Shown: one piece after another, positions 1 to 8,613 of the stretch
Position numbering within the stretch: position 1 is the first letter of the stretch
How the letters are laid out: the number at the start of each line of letters is the position of its first letter
From: Arsukibacterium tuosuense
GTDB lineage: Bacteria > Pseudomonadota > Gammaproteobacteria > Enterobacterales > Alteromonadaceae
Length of the DNA stretch: 64,000 nt
NCBI RefSeq assembly: GCF_900215315.1
Contig: NZ_OBEB01000006.1
Span: 186,001-250,000 of the forward strand
Direction: 5' to 3'
Notes under the pieces: generated by a model
The model's database searches: none
What the model was told of the DNA's origin: nothing
Seen by the model: the letters and a program-made list of their open reading frames with translations, nothing else
Translations under genes and position numbers: made by a program

Positions 1-270
1 TTTCAAGCCAGTGGTTTCGAGGTGAATTTTCTCCAATGCATTTTCCAGGGTATAGGTAAGTTGATGAATTTCTACCATGGCTTCCGGGGTAAGTTCGCCT
101 TGCATCAGTTGCTGTAATTTCTGGTTGTTGGAACGGAATAATTCAACTGCTTCGGCTAAGGTAGCCGCTTTCTGGCCTTTAAAGTGGTCAGGTCGTTGCT
201 CATCCGCTGCGCTGCTGAGCGCGAAAGTTGCCAGTAAAAAAGTGGTGACGAGGGTAGTAGCCGTTTTCAT
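1..270 (-). CDS. Small secreted protein, DUF6746-like (partial, C-terminus outside window)
   Basis: The minus strand is open from an ATG at 270 to the window edge, giving 90 residues. An AAGAGG Shine-Dalgarno lies just upstream. The first 21 residues form a signal peptide (hydrophobic core, cut near SSA-ADE), so the product is exported. The mature start with RPDHFKG, then a helical stretch ending HQLTYTLENALEKI, resembles the small periplasmic DUF6746 family as I remember it. No function is known to me. The end lies left of the window, so length and neighbours are unknown. The overlapping plus-strand frame is antisense shadow. Confidence 0.7.
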   Translation of the reverse strand, partial: MKTATTLVTTFLLATFALSSAADEQRPDHFKGQKAATLAEAVELFRSNNQKLQQLMQGELTPEAMVEIHQLTYTLENALEKIHLETTGLK

Positions 271-390
271 AAAACCTCTTAATGCAGATGATAATAGTTA
301 TCAGTTACAGTATCACAGCTTGGCAGAGTTGCAATAACATTTTAGCCCGGCATTTAAGGTTTTTGCCGCACAACTTATACCCGGCAGCAG

Positions 391-1077
391 TTATTTAGCT
401 TGCAGATAGTCGATCAGCGCCAGATAAGCATCCAGGCTGTTAATATCGGCATTAGGGGTAATTAAGTAGCGACCATTTACCACCAATGCCGGCACGCCAT
501 TGATATCGTTGTTTTGCATTTCGCTGGCACTGCGGCGCATTTTATCAACCACCTGCTCGCTGTTTTCAGCAATCTCAAAAAACCGTGTTTGATCGACCTG
601 ATGGGTGGTTAAAAATTGTTGTAAATCTACCGGGCTCAGCTGACGTTTCTCCTCATAAAGCTTAAACAGCGGGTCGGTTAAGTGCTCCAGCCCCATTTGT
701 TGTAAGCTATAAAAAATCCGGGCGTCGGTTTGCCAATGCGGCACGGCAGCAGCATGTTTGCGCACCAGGCTAAGCTCAGGCCTGCGCAGCATAATAGCTT
801 CCAATACCGGTTCAAATTGCTGACAATGCTGGCAACCAAACCAGAAATATTGCACCAGATAAGGCGGCTTGGTGTTTTCAGCGTCGATATTGTCAACCAG
901 CTTATAATGGATGTCCTGTTCAAAATGCAATGGCGCCGGCTTGGTTTGTTGTGCGTCAGCAGCTTGCGTGCTGGTGTTGTCCGGTTTGGTTGGCTCTGAG
1001 CACGCTGCAAGCAACCAACTTACGCTGGCAATAATCAGTAATTTAACGACATTAATTGAAGAGGCGTTAGCTGTCAT
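391..1077 (-). CDS. DsbA-like thiol:disulfide oxidoreductase, lipoprotein
   Basis: 228 residues. The N-terminus has a lipoprotein signal peptide with lipobox LAAC (C26), so the protein should be anchored in the envelope and act in the periplasm. A thioredoxin-fold DsbA domain follows: active site FWFGCQHC (C82 and C85) and a cis-proline loop GVPALVVNG near residue 195. DsbA-family enzymes oxidise cysteine pairs of secreted proteins. The dipeptide QH differs from the PH of classical DsbA, which would shift redox potential. It stands alone between the small secreted protein and a divergent solute-binding protein. The family is certain; the exact partner (DsbB or another quinone reductase) cannot be told. 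Confidence 0.85.
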   Translation of the reverse strand: MTANASSINVVKLLIIASVSWLLAACSEPTKPDNTSTQAADAQQTKPAPLHFEQDIHYKLVDNIDAENTKPPYLVQYFWFGCQHCQQFEPVLEAIMLRRPELSLVRKHAAAVPHWQTDARIFYSLQQMGLEHLTDPLFKLYEEKRQLSPVDLQQFLTTHQVDQTRFFEIAENSEQVVDKMRRSASEMQNNDINGVPALVVNGRYLITPNADINSLDAYLALIDYLQAK

Positions 1078-1204
1078 AGAAGTCTGTTGTATTATGAATA
1101 AAGTGGCGTTATAACAACAGGGCCGCTGATACTTGTCAACTGCACAAATTTAAGTGCAATGCTATCAGGGTTAAAATAAGTAACCGCTAAACAGAGGATT
1201 TAAC

Positions 1205-1981
1205 ATGGCATTGGTTAGTCGGTGGCTGGTTTTTGTTGGGTTGTTACTGACTGCAAGCGAGTGTAAGGCCCAAGATGTCGGTCATGTCCAGGTAGTCACT
1301 GAGCTTTCCCCCCCGCACCAGACTATGGTAGCCGGCCAGATTGGCGGCTATAGCACCCAATTGGTTAAAGCGATATTGCAGCAGGCTGGTGTTAGCGCCA
1401 GTATCGAGATGTACCCCTGGGCCCGCGCTTATAAGATGGCGTTACAACAACCTGATACTCTGATTTACAACATGGCGCGAACGGCACAGCGCGAGCAGTT
1501 ATTTCAATGGATAGGGCCGGTAGCCTCTTACCGGCTTGGTTTTGTAAAACTGGCTCATCGGCAGGATATTCAGTTAAAAGCTCTGGCCGATGCCCGGCGA
1601 TACAGCATTGCAGTGCAACGCCATGATGTTGCGGAAAATTTTTTAAAGAAAAATGGTTTTGGTCAGCCGGGTCAGCTAGTGCTGGCTGCAGATATTTCAG
1701 AGTCCTGGCAGTTGTTATTGCATGGCAAGGTAGATTTAATTATTGATGATCCGATGGCACTGACCGCTATGGCCGGCCACTTCAACGTTGAACCAGAGTA
1801 TGTGGAGTTTGCTTTTGCTATTGCGCCGCTGCAGCAGCAAACTTATCTGGCGGCCAACAAGGCGATGTCAGCCCAACTGATTGACGCCTTGCAACAGGCG
1901 CATAAACAGGTTGCAGAGAGTGCTCTGTATCAGCAAGTAATGCGCTCAGCATTTGATGAGATAATGCCAACCAAACAATAG
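1205..1981 (+). CDS. Periplasmic solute-binding protein, family 3 type
   Basis: 258 residues with a signal peptide (cut near CKA-QD). The fold is that of bacterial extracellular solute-binding family 3: an early VVTELSPPHQ strand, then GGYSTQLVKAILQQAG and YPWARAYKMA, a form common in orphan binding proteins of Alteromonadales. The YPWxRA motif is typical of this orphan subgroup, which is not linked to an ABC permease and may sense or scavenge amino-acid-like compounds. No permease or ATPase gene is adjacent. An AGAGGA Shine-Dalgarno precedes the ATG. The substrate cannot be inferred. Confidence 0.8.
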   Translation: MALVSRWLVFVGLLLTASECKAQDVGHVQVVTELSPPHQTMVAGQIGGYSTQLVKAILQQAGVSASIEMYPWARAYKMALQQPDTLIYNMARTAQREQLFQWIGPVASYRLGFVKLAHRQDIQLKALADARRYSIAVQRHDVAENFLKKNGFGQPGQLVLAADISESWQLLLHGKVDLIIDDPMALTAMAGHFNVEPEYVEFAFAIAPLQQQTYLAANKAMSAQLIDALQQAHKQVAESALYQQVMRSAFDEIMPTKQ

Positions 1982-1985
1982 CCTG

Positions 1986-2016
1986 AAAAAAATCAGGCCG
2001 CGTTTGCGGCCTGATT
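1986..2016 (-). terminator. Intrinsic terminator of ettA
   Basis: An 11-bp perfect stem (AATCAGGCCGC / GCGGCCTGATT, loop GTTT) at 1991-2016 runs into seven T residues on the minus strand. It lies between the convergent solute-binding gene and ettA and best serves ettA; the plus strand side lacks a U-tract. Confidence 0.9.
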
Positions 2017-2038
2017 AGTAAGCGACTAAACAAACTGC

Positions 2039-3700
2039 TTAAATTTTCTTATATTTTATCCGGTGTGGTTCCAGTGCTGCGGCGCCATATGTGGCTTTGA
2101 GCCAGGCTTCGTAGTCTGAGTAGTTTCCTTCAAAGAAATTAACCTGACCTTCATCCCGGTAATCCAGAATATGAGTGGCTATCCGGTCCAGAAACCAGCG
2201 GTCATGCGAGATAACCATGGCACAGCCGGGGAAGTCGAGCAGGGCGTTTTCAAGCGCCCGCAGTGTTTCCACATCTAAGTCGTTGGTCGGTTCATCCAGT
2301 AACAACATATTGCCACCGGCTTTTAACAACGCGGCTAAATGCACCCGGTTACGCTCACCACCCGACAACTCGCCAATAAACTTCTGCTGGTCGTTACCTT
2401 TGAAGTTAAAACGGCCGACATAAGCCCGGCTGGGGATCTGAAAATTGCCAATTTGCAGCATATCCTGGCCGTTAGAGATCTCCTGCCATACCGTATTTTT
2501 CGGGTCCATGCTGTCGCGGAACTGATCGACACTGGCCACCTGCACCGTGTCACCAATTTCAATGCTGCCGCTGTCAGGCTGTTCGCTGCCGGTAATCATT
2601 TTAAACAGGGTGGATTTACCGGCGCCGTTCGGGCCAATAATACCGACAATGGCCCCTTTAGGTACACTGAAGCTCAAATCGTTAATCAGCAGGCGATCGG
2701 CAAAGGATTTACGCAGATGATTAACTTCCAGCACCTTGTCACCAAGACGAGGTCCCGGTGGAATAAACAGCTCGTTGGTTTCATTACGTTTCTGAAATTC
2801 CTGGCTTTGTAATTCTTCAAAGCGGGCCATCCTGGCTTTACTTTTAGCATGGCGGCCTTTGGGGTTAGTGCGTACCCACTCCAGTTCCTGTTTGATAGAC
2901 CGCTGCCGGGCATTTTCGGTTTTCTCTTCCTGTTGTAAGCGAGCGTCTTTTTGTTCCAGCCAGGATGAGTAGTTGCCTTCCCACGGAATACCATAGCCGC
3001 GGTCCAGCTCTAAAATCCAGCCTGCTACGTTGTCCAGGAAATAGCGGTCATGGGTAATGGCGACCACGGTACCGGGGTAATCGTGCAGGAAGCGCTCTAA
3101 CCAGGCAACAGACTCTGCATCAAGGTGGTTGGTCGGCTCATCCAGCAATAACATATCCGGCCTTTCCAGTAACAGCCTGCATATTGCTACCCGACGCCGC
3201 TCACCTCCGGACAAATGGCCGATATTGGCATCCCAGGGCGGCAAGCGCAGCGCATCTGCTGCCCGTTCCAGCGTGTTTTCCAGGTTATGACCATCTTTTG
3301 CCTGAATAAGTGCTTCCAGTTCGCCTTGCTCACGGGCCAGCGCATCAAAGTCCGCGTTCTCTTCTGCGTAAGCGGCATATACCTGATCCAGCCGGCCAAA
3401 AGCGTCTTTAACATCAGAAACGGCTTCTTCAACAATTTCCCGTACTGTTTTGCTGGTATCCAGCACCGGTTCCTGCGGCAGATAGCCAATTTTTGTGCCG
3501 GCTAGCGGCCGCGCTTCACCTTCAAACTCGTTATCAACCCCGGCCATAATACGCAGCAGGGTTGATTTACCAGCACCGTTTAAACCCAGTACGCCAATTT
3601 TGGCGCCGGGGAAAAACGACAGTGAGATATCTTTTAAAATGGTTTTTTTCGGCGGGACAACTTTTGACACCCGATGCATGGAATAAATATATTGCGCCAT
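2039..3700 (-). CDS. ettA: Energy-dependent translational throttle protein EttA (ABC-F ATPase)
   Basis: 553 residues from the ATG at 3700, close to the 555 of E. coli EttA. A longer frame begins 19 codons upstream, but MAQYIYSMHRVSKVVPPKK is the family N-terminus and an AAGAGC Shine-Dalgarno precedes it. Two ABC ATPase domains are complete: Walker A GLNGAGKS and GPNGAGKS, signatures LSGGERRRV and LSGGERNRV, Walker B LLLDEPTNHLD and LLLDEPTNDLD. Between them lie the arm and the P-site tRNA interaction linker. EttA binds the ribosomal E site and gates the first peptide bond according to the ATP/ADP ratio. It is cytoplasmic and monocistronic here, with its own terminator. Confidence 0.97.
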   Translation of the reverse strand: MAQYIYSMHRVSKVVPPKKTILKDISLSFFPGAKIGVLGLNGAGKSTLLRIMAGVDNEFEGEARPLAGTKIGYLPQEPVLDTSKTVREIVEEAVSDVKDAFGRLDQVYAAYAEENADFDALAREQGELEALIQAKDGHNLENTLERAADALRLPPWDANIGHLSGGERRRVAICRLLLERPDMLLLDEPTNHLDAESVAWLERFLHDYPGTVVAITHDRYFLDNVAGWILELDRGYGIPWEGNYSSWLEQKDARLQQEEKTENARQRSIKQELEWVRTNPKGRHAKSKARMARFEELQSQEFQKRNETNELFIPPGPRLGDKVLEVNHLRKSFADRLLINDLSFSVPKGAIVGIIGPNGAGKSTLFKMITGSEQPDSGSIEIGDTVQVASVDQFRDSMDPKNTVWQEISNGQDMLQIGNFQIPSRAYVGRFNFKGNDQQKFIGELSGGERNRVHLAALLKAGGNMLLLDEPTNDLDVETLRALENALLDFPGCAMVISHDRWFLDRIATHILDYRDEGQVNFFEGNYSDYEAWLKATYGAAALEPHRIKYKKI

Positions 3701-3857
3701 AGTGCTCTTGCTACCAGTTATTAAGGATGACGCAAATTGTACGTCATTTTCAGGCATCAGGGAAAGCCACAGGCCGGCGCAACGATAATGATGGCTTTTT
3801 ACCCGCTAAATCTGTTCTAATAGCAGTCATTATTAGCCACTGAAATGCAGGTACGTT

Positions 3858-4211
3858 ATGGCCGAGTTTGAACACGATCCGAGTTATCAGAAATTTGTTG
3901 AAGAAGCCAAAACCAATGGCGTTGTCTGGACCTTAGCCGATGGCGAGGATTTACTGGTGGTTGAGTCTGTCGAATTTGAAGAGACAGACGTCATGCCATT
4001 CTGGTCGAACAAAGCTGATGCTCAGGCGCACTGTTCAGATGAATGGGCAGCTTATAAGCCAGAAGCGATCCCGCTTGATGTGTTTTGCGATGGTTGGTTA
4101 AAAGAAATGTATGATGATGGTGTATTAATTGGCACCAACTGGGATGAGTCGTTAAACGGTCCGGAAGTTGAGCCTCGCGAGTTGCTTGAATCGCTGGCGC
4201 GTGTTCAGTAG
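3858..4211 (+). CDS. DUF2750 domain-containing protein
   Basis: 117 residues, cytoplasmic (no signal peptide or membrane segment), acidic. The opening YQKFVEEAKTNGVVWTL and the middle DVMPFWSNKADAQAHC are the usual DUF2750 pattern, and the length fits. The function of the family is unknown. It lies 116 bp before folE on the same strand without a clear terminator between, so co-transcription is possible but not shown. A CAGGT sequence precedes the ATG. Confidence 0.8.
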   Translation: MAEFEHDPSYQKFVEEAKTNGVVWTLADGEDLLVVESVEFEETDVMPFWSNKADAQAHCSDEWAAYKPEAIPLDVFCDGWLKEMYDDGVLIGTNWDESLNGPEVEPRELLESLARVQ

Positions 4212-4326
4212 TTTTACCGGCAAAACCGGCACTGCAGGAAATTTCATATAAAGTTGAGTTAATTACTAAACTAATGGTTTTGTTGTGCCGTAAAAGTATC
4301 ACATTACCCTTAGTTGGATTTAAAGT

Positions 4327-4971
4327 ATGTTGTCAGAAGAAGCCATCTTAGTGCGCAGCGCACTTGAAGCACAGGGTCTGGAGACCCCAATGCTGGACAA
4401 TGGCCTGTCCAGAGATGAAAAATATCAGAAAATCTCGCAGTTAATGACAGAGGTTGTCAGTACGCTTGGCCTGGATTTAACCGATGACAGTTTAAGTGAA
4501 ACACCACATCGCATTGCTAAAATGTATGTTGATGAAATTTTTGGTGGCCTTAATTATCAGCATTTTCCGAAAATCGCCCTGATTGAAAATAAAATGCAGG
4601 TCCGGGAAATGGTAAAAGTGAAAGACATCAGCTTTACCAGCACCTGCGAACATCACTTCGTAACCATTGACGGCAGTGCCACTGTGGCCTATATCCCGCA
4701 GGGCAGAATTATTGGCTTATCGAAAATAAACCGGATTGTCCGCTTTTTTGCCCAGCGCCCGCAGGTGCAGGAAAGGCTGACTCAGCAGATTTTACTGGCA
4801 CTGCAAACATTACTGCAAACAAAAGACGTAGCGGTAACGATGGAAGCGGTGCATTACTGTGTAAAATCGCGTGGGGTAATGGATATGAACTCGAAAACCC
4901 AGACCACAGCGCTTGGCGGTATTTTTAAAGATGATGGCCGGACCCGGGCTGAGTTTTTAGCCCGCTACTAG
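4327..4971 (+). CDS. folE: GTP cyclohydrolase I FolE
   Basis: 214 residues. The enzyme converts GTP to 7,8-dihydroneopterin triphosphate, the first step of tetrahydrofolate (and pterin) synthesis. Zinc ligands are visible: C107 and H110 in STCEHHF and C178 in [11 protein letters not shown]. The GTP-binding [20 protein letters not shown] segment is intact, so this is a type IA zinc enzyme, not the metal-flexible FolE2. The N-terminal extension of about 30 residues is usual. A weak hairpin terminator follows. The only other folate-linked genes nearby are thyA and purU, both far away. Confidence 0.96.
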   Translation: MLSEEAILVRSALEAQGLETPMLDNGLSRDEKYQKISQLMTEVVSTLGLDLTDDSLSETPHRIAKMYVDEIFGGLNYQHFPKIALIENKMQVREMVKVKDISFTSTCEHHFVTIDGSATVAYIPQGRIIGLSKINRIVRFFAQRPQVQERLTQQILLALQTLLQTKDVAVTMEAVHYCVKSRGVMDMNSKTQTTALGGIFKDDGRTRAEFLARY

Positions 4972-5016
4972 CCGTGGCCCGCAGCAAGCAATGGGAAAAC
5001 GCCCGCAACAACAGAA

Positions 5017-5040
5017 AGGTGCCTTGGCACCTATTTTATT
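5017..5040 (+). terminator. Probable folE terminator
   Basis: AGGTGC-CTTG-GCACCT (5017-5032) forms a six-bp stem and is followed by ATTTTATT. The stem is short, so the call is moderate. It lies in the convergent gap between folE and the GGDEF-EAL gene. Confidence 0.5.
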
Positions 5041-5102
5041 GACCAGACGTCAACAAACGCAGCTGCAACCGCAACAAAATTCTGATTAAATCCGGGCTAT
5101 CC

Positions 5103-8072
5103 CTACAACGCTTGCTGAATAAACTGACTCGCCTGGTCAGCAAGCAGCGGTTTGCTGTAATAATAGCCCTGCATCTCATCGCACCCCAGATGTTTTAACA
5201 GGTCACGTTGTGCTGCTGTCTCGACGCCTTCAGCGATGGTTTTCAGCCCCAGATTAGATGCCATATTAATAATGGCGTTAACAATAGCTTTGTCCTGACT
5301 GTCGGTAAGCAAATCACGAACAAACGATTGATCGATTTTCAGTTTGGTCAGCGCAAAACGTTTCAGATAACTGAGTGACGAGTAGCCGGTGCCAAAGTCA
5401 TCGATGGCGATATTAAGCCCTTTGGCTTTTAACTCGGCAATAAGCGCAATCGCTCGCTCGGGTTGTTCAGCCATCGCGCTCTCGGTAATTTCCAGTTCCA
5501 CTTTAGCTGCAGGTACGCCACTGAACTCGATCGCATTTGTTACAAACTGCAGTAAGTTCTCCTGGCGAAACTGAATGCTGGATAAGTTTATCGCCATATT
5601 CAACTGACGGTAGCCGGCACGATGCCATTCGGCCAGTTGTTGCAAAGCGGTAACAATAACCCATTCACCAATAGCAACAATTAAACCATTGCGCTCTGCC
5701 AGCGGAATAAATTCAGCCGGTGATACCTGACCAAAATCATCGTGATACCAGCGCAGCAAGGCTTCAAAGCCAATAAGCTGGTTGTTAACCATTGAGTATT
5801 GCGGCTGGTATACCAGACTTAGCTGATCACGTTCAATGGCACGGCGCAGAGCATTTTCTAACAGTAAATTGCGGGTATGAAATTGCTGCATATCTGCGGT
5901 GAAAAAGGAATAACGGTTGCGGCCACTTTCTTTAGCTTTATACATCGCAATATCCGCATGTTTATATAGCTGATGAAACTGCTGACCATCTTCCGGATAC
6001 ATCGCTATACCAACTGACATTGATAATGTCAGTTCCTGCTCTGCCAGATAATAAGGTTGTAAAATTAACGGTAACATCCGTTCAGCTAAGTGAGCCGCAC
6101 CATTGGCGTCAGCATCGGGTAATACCAGCACAAACTCGTCTCCGCCAAGCCGGCACAGGGTATCTTCAGCCCGGCAAAGCTTACGCAGGCGCTGCGCCAC
6201 CTGAATTAACAATTCATCGCCAATCTCATGACCCAGACTTTCGTTTATTTGTTTAAAGCGATCTAAATCCATCAACAGCATGGCCAGCGGCTGACTATTG
6301 CGTTCGGCGTGCAATAGCGCCTGTTCAGTGCGGTCTATCAATAAGCTGCGGTTGGGCAACTGGGTTAGTGGGTCGTAGTTTGCCAGAAATTTTATCTGGG
6401 CTTCGTCTTCTTTATACTGGCTAATGTCACTAAACAGCGCGACATAATGGCTTACCTGGTCATTATCGTCGATGATCTGGCTGATAGAAAGCCACTCAGG
6501 GTAAGTTCTGCCATCTTTCCTGCGGTTCCAGATTTCGCCCTGCCAGTTACCTTGCTTGGCAATGGTTAGCCACATATTGCTGTAAAAAGCCTTGTCCTGT
6601 CGTCCGGATGCCAGCATTTTCGGGTTTTTGCCCAGAACTTCGTCAGCGCTGTAACCACTGATTTTAGTAAAAGCTTCATTTACCATGACAATTTGCTGCT
6701 CGGCGTTGGTAATAAGAACCCCCTCCGAGCTTTGTTCAAACATCCGTGCTAACAACTGTAATTTAAGTTCTGCTTCTTTTCGGGCAGTAATATCCAGATG
6801 AATACCCATACTTAGTGCCGTTTTCTGGCCATTTTCATCCAGCAGAGTTTTCCCACGCGATAATATCCAGCGCCAGCTGCCGTCGGCGTGGCGCATCCGA
6901 AACGTGTTTTCGTAAATACTATCCGGCTCGCTGAACTGCAAATACTGCTGAAAAGTCGCACATGCCTGGGCTTTATCTGCAGGATGCAACAACGCGGTCC
7001 AGCAGGCGTGCAGGTTGTCAGGCTGATTATTTGCAAATTCTGCTTTGTCATAACCGAGCAGCGCGTAATATTCAGGAGTACCATAAAGTTGATTGGTAAG
7101 ATGTTTGAATTCCCAGCTGCCGGCATTGGACGCTGAAATAAAGGATTTCTGACGCTGTAACTCGGTATGCAATGCTGCCGTGCGTTTATTGACCAGTGCT
7201 TCAAGCTGATGTTTGTGGATCCGGGTCTGAATCAGCTGCGCCACTAACGCAGCTAACATAACACTGAATAGAATGGCTAAGGCCAGTTGCCGATAGAAAG
7301 TAACATTGTCACCCCAGCCTTTGATAGGGACCAACTGCAGCTGCCACTGCGCATCTCCCAGATTGATTAGCTGAACAATGGGCTGATTGAAAATGCCGGG
7401 ATCTGACTGGCGAATAAGCTCTGGCTCATTGTCTCTGGCATTCAGTCGGGTCAACCGATACAGCAGCCCTTGTTGCTGCATGTTTTCGAGTCGCTCGAGA
7501 CTATTCAAATCAGCCAGACGCAGCGTGACGTTAACCAGCCCCCACCAATCCTGCAACGCGGGATCTAAATATACCGCCAGCCGGCCGATGATACCCTCAC
7601 CTCCTTGTTTTAACTGGTAAGGCCCTGTAACACTGACTGTATTGCGTACCAGACTGGCGATGGCGTCAGCAGCCTGGGTTGCGTCAGTCATTATCTGATG
7701 GCCCAGTAAACCCTGATTACTATTAAGCGGATAGACGGCAGTGATGGTGCCCTGTGGTGCTAACGATAAAGCAGTAACGTTTTCATAATAGGGGAAGAGG
7801 TGTTGGGCGAATTTATCAAACTGACTGGTATCACCGTCTTGTTGCCGCACAAACGCCGCCAGAGCATTGGCAGCACTAAGCTCCCGGCTGAATTCCTGCT
7901 GCAGAGCGTATGCAAAATCACTGGCGTTTGCAGCAACCTGGCGTTGCTTTTGTAGCTGTCCCTGCTCAGCCAGATACAAAACCAGACTGATACTAAGCAA
8001 AGCACTCAGCACAAATACCAGTGAAGTAACCACAAAGATTAGACGGCGCTGTTTACGAATAAGTTGCGGCAT
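5103..8072 (-). CDS. Membrane CHASE-PAS-PAS-GGDEF-EAL cyclic-di-GMP enzyme
   Basis: 989 residues. An N-terminal membrane helix (about 9-33), a periplasmic CHASE-type sensor domain (about 45-260) and a second helix (about 263-283) are followed by two PAS domains with PAC motifs (about 305-430 and 437-560). Then come a GGDEF domain (motif RLGGDEF near 645) and an EAL domain (FEALLRW near 769). GGDEF makes c-di-GMP and EAL degrades it. Both sites look intact: the inhibitory RxxD (RAED) sits five residues before GGDEF, and the EAL side keeps NLSS, ITES, DDFGTGYSS, KLKID and AEGVET. It is probably bifunctional with ligand-dependent output. The monocistronic unit faces folE. Confidence 0.95.
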   Translation of the reverse strand: MPQLIRKQRRLIFVVTSLVFVLSALLSISLVLYLAEQGQLQKQRQVAANASDFAYALQQEFSRELSAANALAAFVRQQDGDTSQFDKFAQHLFPYYENVTALSLAPQGTITAVYPLNSNQGLLGHQIMTDATQAADAIASLVRNTVSVTGPYQLKQGGEGIIGRLAVYLDPALQDWWGLVNVTLRLADLNSLERLENMQQQGLLYRLTRLNARDNEPELIRQSDPGIFNQPIVQLINLGDAQWQLQLVPIKGWGDNVTFYRQLALAILFSVMLAALVAQLIQTRIHKHQLEALVNKRTAALHTELQRQKSFISASNAGSWEFKHLTNQLYGTPEYYALLGYDKAEFANNQPDNLHACWTALLHPADKAQACATFQQYLQFSEPDSIYENTFRMRHADGSWRWILSRGKTLLDENGQKTALSMGIHLDITARKEAELKLQLLARMFEQSSEGVLITNAEQQIVMVNEAFTKISGYSADEVLGKNPKMLASGRQDKAFYSNMWLTIAKQGNWQGEIWNRRKDGRTYPEWLSISQIIDDNDQVSHYVALFSDISQYKEDEAQIKFLANYDPLTQLPNRSLLIDRTEQALLHAERNSQPLAMLLMDLDRFKQINESLGHEIGDELLIQVAQRLRKLCRAEDTLCRLGGDEFVLVLPDADANGAAHLAERMLPLILQPYYLAEQELTLSMSVGIAMYPEDGQQFHQLYKHADIAMYKAKESGRNRYSFFTADMQQFHTRNLLLENALRRAIERDQLSLVYQPQYSMVNNQLIGFEALLRWYHDDFGQVSPAEFIPLAERNGLIVAIGEWVIVTALQQLAEWHRAGYRQLNMAINLSSIQFRQENLLQFVTNAIEFSGVPAAKVELEITESAMAEQPERAIALIAELKAKGLNIAIDDFGTGYSSLSYLKRFALTKLKIDQSFVRDLLTDSQDKAIVNAIINMASNLGLKTIAEGVETAAQRDLLKHLGCDEMQGYYYSKPLLADQASQFIQQAL

Positions 8073-8253
8073 AACTGAATAGAAAAACGACTATTTAATA
8101 AAACTCAGGTTGAACAGTGTAGCAGTTTAGTATCGGAAAGAGTGACTTAATGGAAAATAAGCTGAGTTTTGCAATAAGTAGTATCTCATTGCATTAATTA
8201 ACTTAAATACAGTGAGTTACTATCAATTGGCTGACACTCAGCAAGTTGACGGC

Positions 8254-8284
8254 GGCAGTACCTGAGCTCCCGCAGGGCACTGCC
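8254..8284. other. Interrupted inverted repeat in the gap before the PA3496-like gene
   Basis: GGCAGT...CCTG...CAGG...ACTGCC forms a broken hairpin. There is no U-tract on either strand, so it is not a clear terminator. The rest of the 8083-8344 gap holds direct AGTACCG repeats (near 8316 and 8329) and nothing else I can support. Confidence 0.3.
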
Positions 8285-8344
8285 TTAACATCAAGGTAAT
8301 AACTGATTGCCATAGTACCGCCCAGCAGTACCGGTGAGGAATTG

Positions 8345-8527
8345 TTAATCGTCAAGCTCCCAGTCGTCTAACAGTTTGCGCAGGCGCTTCTGCTCCAGCA
8401 GGTCATCGATCCGCCGGCGCGCTTCATACTTTTGTTTTGCTTTACTGTCTTTGCTGACTTCTTTGCGCAGCTCAATGTCAGTGGCCAGATCGTCTTCTTC
8501 TACTTCCGGGTTAACAGCTAACAACAT
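8345..8527 (-). CDS. PA3496-type putative envelope integrity small protein
   Basis: 60 residues from the ATG at 8527. A TTG two codons earlier also opens the frame, but GGAGG lies eight bases before the ATG, which decides the start. The sequence is highly charged and helical and ends with RRRIDDLLEQKRLRKLLDDWELDD, the signature of the short gammaproteobacterial family annotated as PA3496-like putative envelope integrity protein. The biochemical role is not established. It lies 86 bp downstream of the glutathione synthase gene on the same strand and is probably co-transcribed with it. Confidence 0.75.
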   Translation of the reverse strand: MLLAVNPEVEEDDLATDIELRKEVSKDSKAKQKYEARRRIDDLLEQKRLRKLLDDWELDD

Positions 8528-8613
8528 AGACAATACCTCCGTTTTTTTGCCTATTTACCGTTATTCCGGCTGATAAAACAGTGAATTATTTTTTAGTTAA
8601 CGATAAAAATATT

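Noticed and set aside
2339..2812. 157-residue plus-strand frame inside ettA
   Set aside because: Antisense shadow of a strongly conserved gene; no homology features.
4991..5089. Possible 32-residue Gln-rich small protein MGKRPQQQKG... after folE
   Set aside because: The frame spans the putative folE terminator, has no convincing Shine-Dalgarno and no recognisable family.
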